Origin: Patescibacteria group bacterium
GTDB taxonomy: Bacteria; Patescibacteriota; Patescibacteriia; 2-12-FULL-60-25
Assembly: GCA_031082005.1 (NCBI GenBank)
Contig: JAVHLR010000001.1
Coordinates: forward strand, 625,251-689,250
DNA: 64,000 bases
Reading direction: 5' to 3'
Under the pieces are notes generated by a model that saw only the letters and a list, made by a program, of their open reading frames with translations, searched no databases and was not told the DNA's origin. Below are positions 63,136-64,000 of this stretch, one piece after another. The translations under genes were made by a program, and so were the position numbers. The stretch's first letter is position 1; every line of letters starts with the position of its first letter.

Positions 63136-64000
63136 CTACAACCCCGTCTTTTTCAGCTCTTCCAATGCCTTCTTCTGTTCGTGAGTGATTTTTTTCTCGA
63201 CTTTCGCTTGGATCGTCACCAGATGATCGCCCCTGCCGTGGCCGCGCAGATATGGGAATCCTTTGGCATGCAGCTTGAATACCGTACCCGAGGTCGTGGC
63301 TTCGGGTATCTTAAGGCTTCCCGGCCCATCGACTGTGTCTATCATCACCTCACCGCCCAACTGCAGCGTCGAATAAGGTATTTCGGCCGTAGATAACACA
63401 TTCTGTCCTTCACGGCTGAACGTGCCATGCGCTTTGACGCGGATCCTGACGAACAGATCCCCTGGCCTTCCTCCAACACCCGGATATTCTCCCTCGCCAT
63501 TCAATTTCAACGCCTCGCCATCATCGATACCAGCTGGGACATCGACTGAATATTCTTTAGTCGTTTTTTCGATACCCGCACCCGAGCAGTGCTTACAATC
63601 TATCGTATGTCGCTGACCTTGCCCTTGGCACTCCGGACATGTGACAGCTGATTGGATCGCACCAAAAATCGTCCGCGCCGTCTTCTGGACTTGGCCCTTG
63701 CCATTACACGTCTTACACGTCTCCATCTTTGACCCAGGTTCCGCGCCAGTACCTTGGCACACGGCACAGACCGAATTCTTATACAGCTTGATCTGCTTCT
63801 TGGCACCATGCGCCGCTTCAAGGAAATCAATTACCAATTCTGTCTCGATATCGCGACCACGCTTCACTCTTTGCCCGCCGCGTCCACCGTCGAACCCGAA
63901 CATGCCGCCCAAGATGTCGCCCAGATCTCCCAAGTCCTCAAAATTGACCCCACCTTGAAAATCTTGGAATCCCCCGAATCCTCCACCAAAGCCTTGGCCA
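63136..64000 (-). CDS. dnaJ: chaperone DnaJ, N-terminal J-domain beyond window
   Basis: Open to the window edge; 287 residues seen. The G/F-rich linker (GFGGGFGGF) is at the edge, then four zinc repeats CxxCxGxG (CAVCQGTG, CKTCNGKG, CPECQGQG, CKHCSGAG) and the substrate-binding C-terminal domains. Type I DnaJ, cochaperone of DnaK that works with ClpB. The J-domain with HPD is outside the window. Ends after EELKKTGL. Confidence 0.95.
   Translation of the reverse strand, partial: GQGFGGGFGGFQDFQGGVNFEDLGDLGDILGGMFGFDGGRGGQRVKRGRDIETELVIDFLEAAHGAKKQIKLYKNSVCAVCQGTGAEPGSKMETCKTCNGKGQVQKTARTIFGAIQSAVTCPECQGQGQRHTIDCKHCSGAGIEKTTKEYSVDVPAGIDDGEALKLNGEGEYPGVGGRPGDLFVRIRVKAHGTFSREGQNVLSTAEIPYSTLQLGGEVMIDTVDGPGSLKIPEATTSGTVFKLHAKGFPYLRGHGRGDHLVTIQAKVEKKITHEQKKALEELKKTGL

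Overview
The window looks like a piece of a Patescibacteria (Candidate Phyla Radiation, CPR) chromosome or a similarly streamlined bacterium. Evidence is the mix of short housekeeping genes, a conserved TraG/VirB4-like ATPase next to a small companion gene, many genes whose -10 box lies only 6-14 nt before the ATG (near-leaderless mRNAs), few biosynthetic genes, and standard use of TGA as stop. The phylum assignment is inference; no rRNA is present to prove it.

Layout. 1-3437: end of a tRNA-dihydrouridine synthase, an M23/LytM murein hydrolase with a coiled coil, and GltX. 3486-9769: a minus-strand accessory block bounded by intrinsic terminators, read as ATP-grasp-like enzyme, P1-family (DmpA) peptidase, Asp/Glu racemase, and an SF2 helicase ending in a sigma-70 region 4-like domain. 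9968-18723: F-type ATP synthase operon in the order atpI-B-E-F-H-A-G-D-C, continuing without a clear break into thpR, a WecG/TagA glycosyltransferase and a C39-like protein. 18752-21366: TatD, CvpA, RsmI and a secreted protein. 21459-24901: a lipoprotein, then clpB under a perfect CIRCE operator. 24894-31160: a hypothetical gene, YtxH, Pgi, a membrane-anchored protein, RsmE, two methyltransferases and a YibE/F protein. 31244-33080: arsR, thioredoxin and permease metal(loid) module. 33165-39838: tRNA-Gln, dnaX, a conserved unknown gene, the TraG-like ATPase, CorA. 39986-46018: CysS carrying a repeat-derived insertion, an S74-chaperone surface protein, a high-GC Gly-rich/EGF lipoprotein of probable foreign origin, and a candidate structured RNA. 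46090-52787: FadH-like flavoenzyme, GT-B glycosyltransferase, UppP, Mg-type P-ATPase. 53146-58780: tRNA-Glu, MurF, FtsI/PBP2, RarA, UppS, tRNA-Pro. 58795-64000: ABC exporter, geranylgeranyl-reductase-like flavoprotein, two membrane proteins, and partial dnaJ at the edge.

How it fits together. Cell-envelope functions recur (MurF, PBP, UppS, UppP, M23 hydrolase, WecG-type transferase, GT-B transferase), suggesting a cell that builds its own peptidoglycan and surface glycans. Energy is represented by a complete H+-type ATP synthase. The most unusual content is the 45735-45983 minus-strand RNA candidate, which has a promoter, mutually exclusive hairpins, an occludable Shine-Dalgarno with a three-codon ORF, and a terminator. 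Next are the helicase/sigma-4 fusion and its ATP-grasp/peptidase/racemase operon, and several inverted-repeat elements in intergenic sites. All calls come from reading the sequence; no database was searched.
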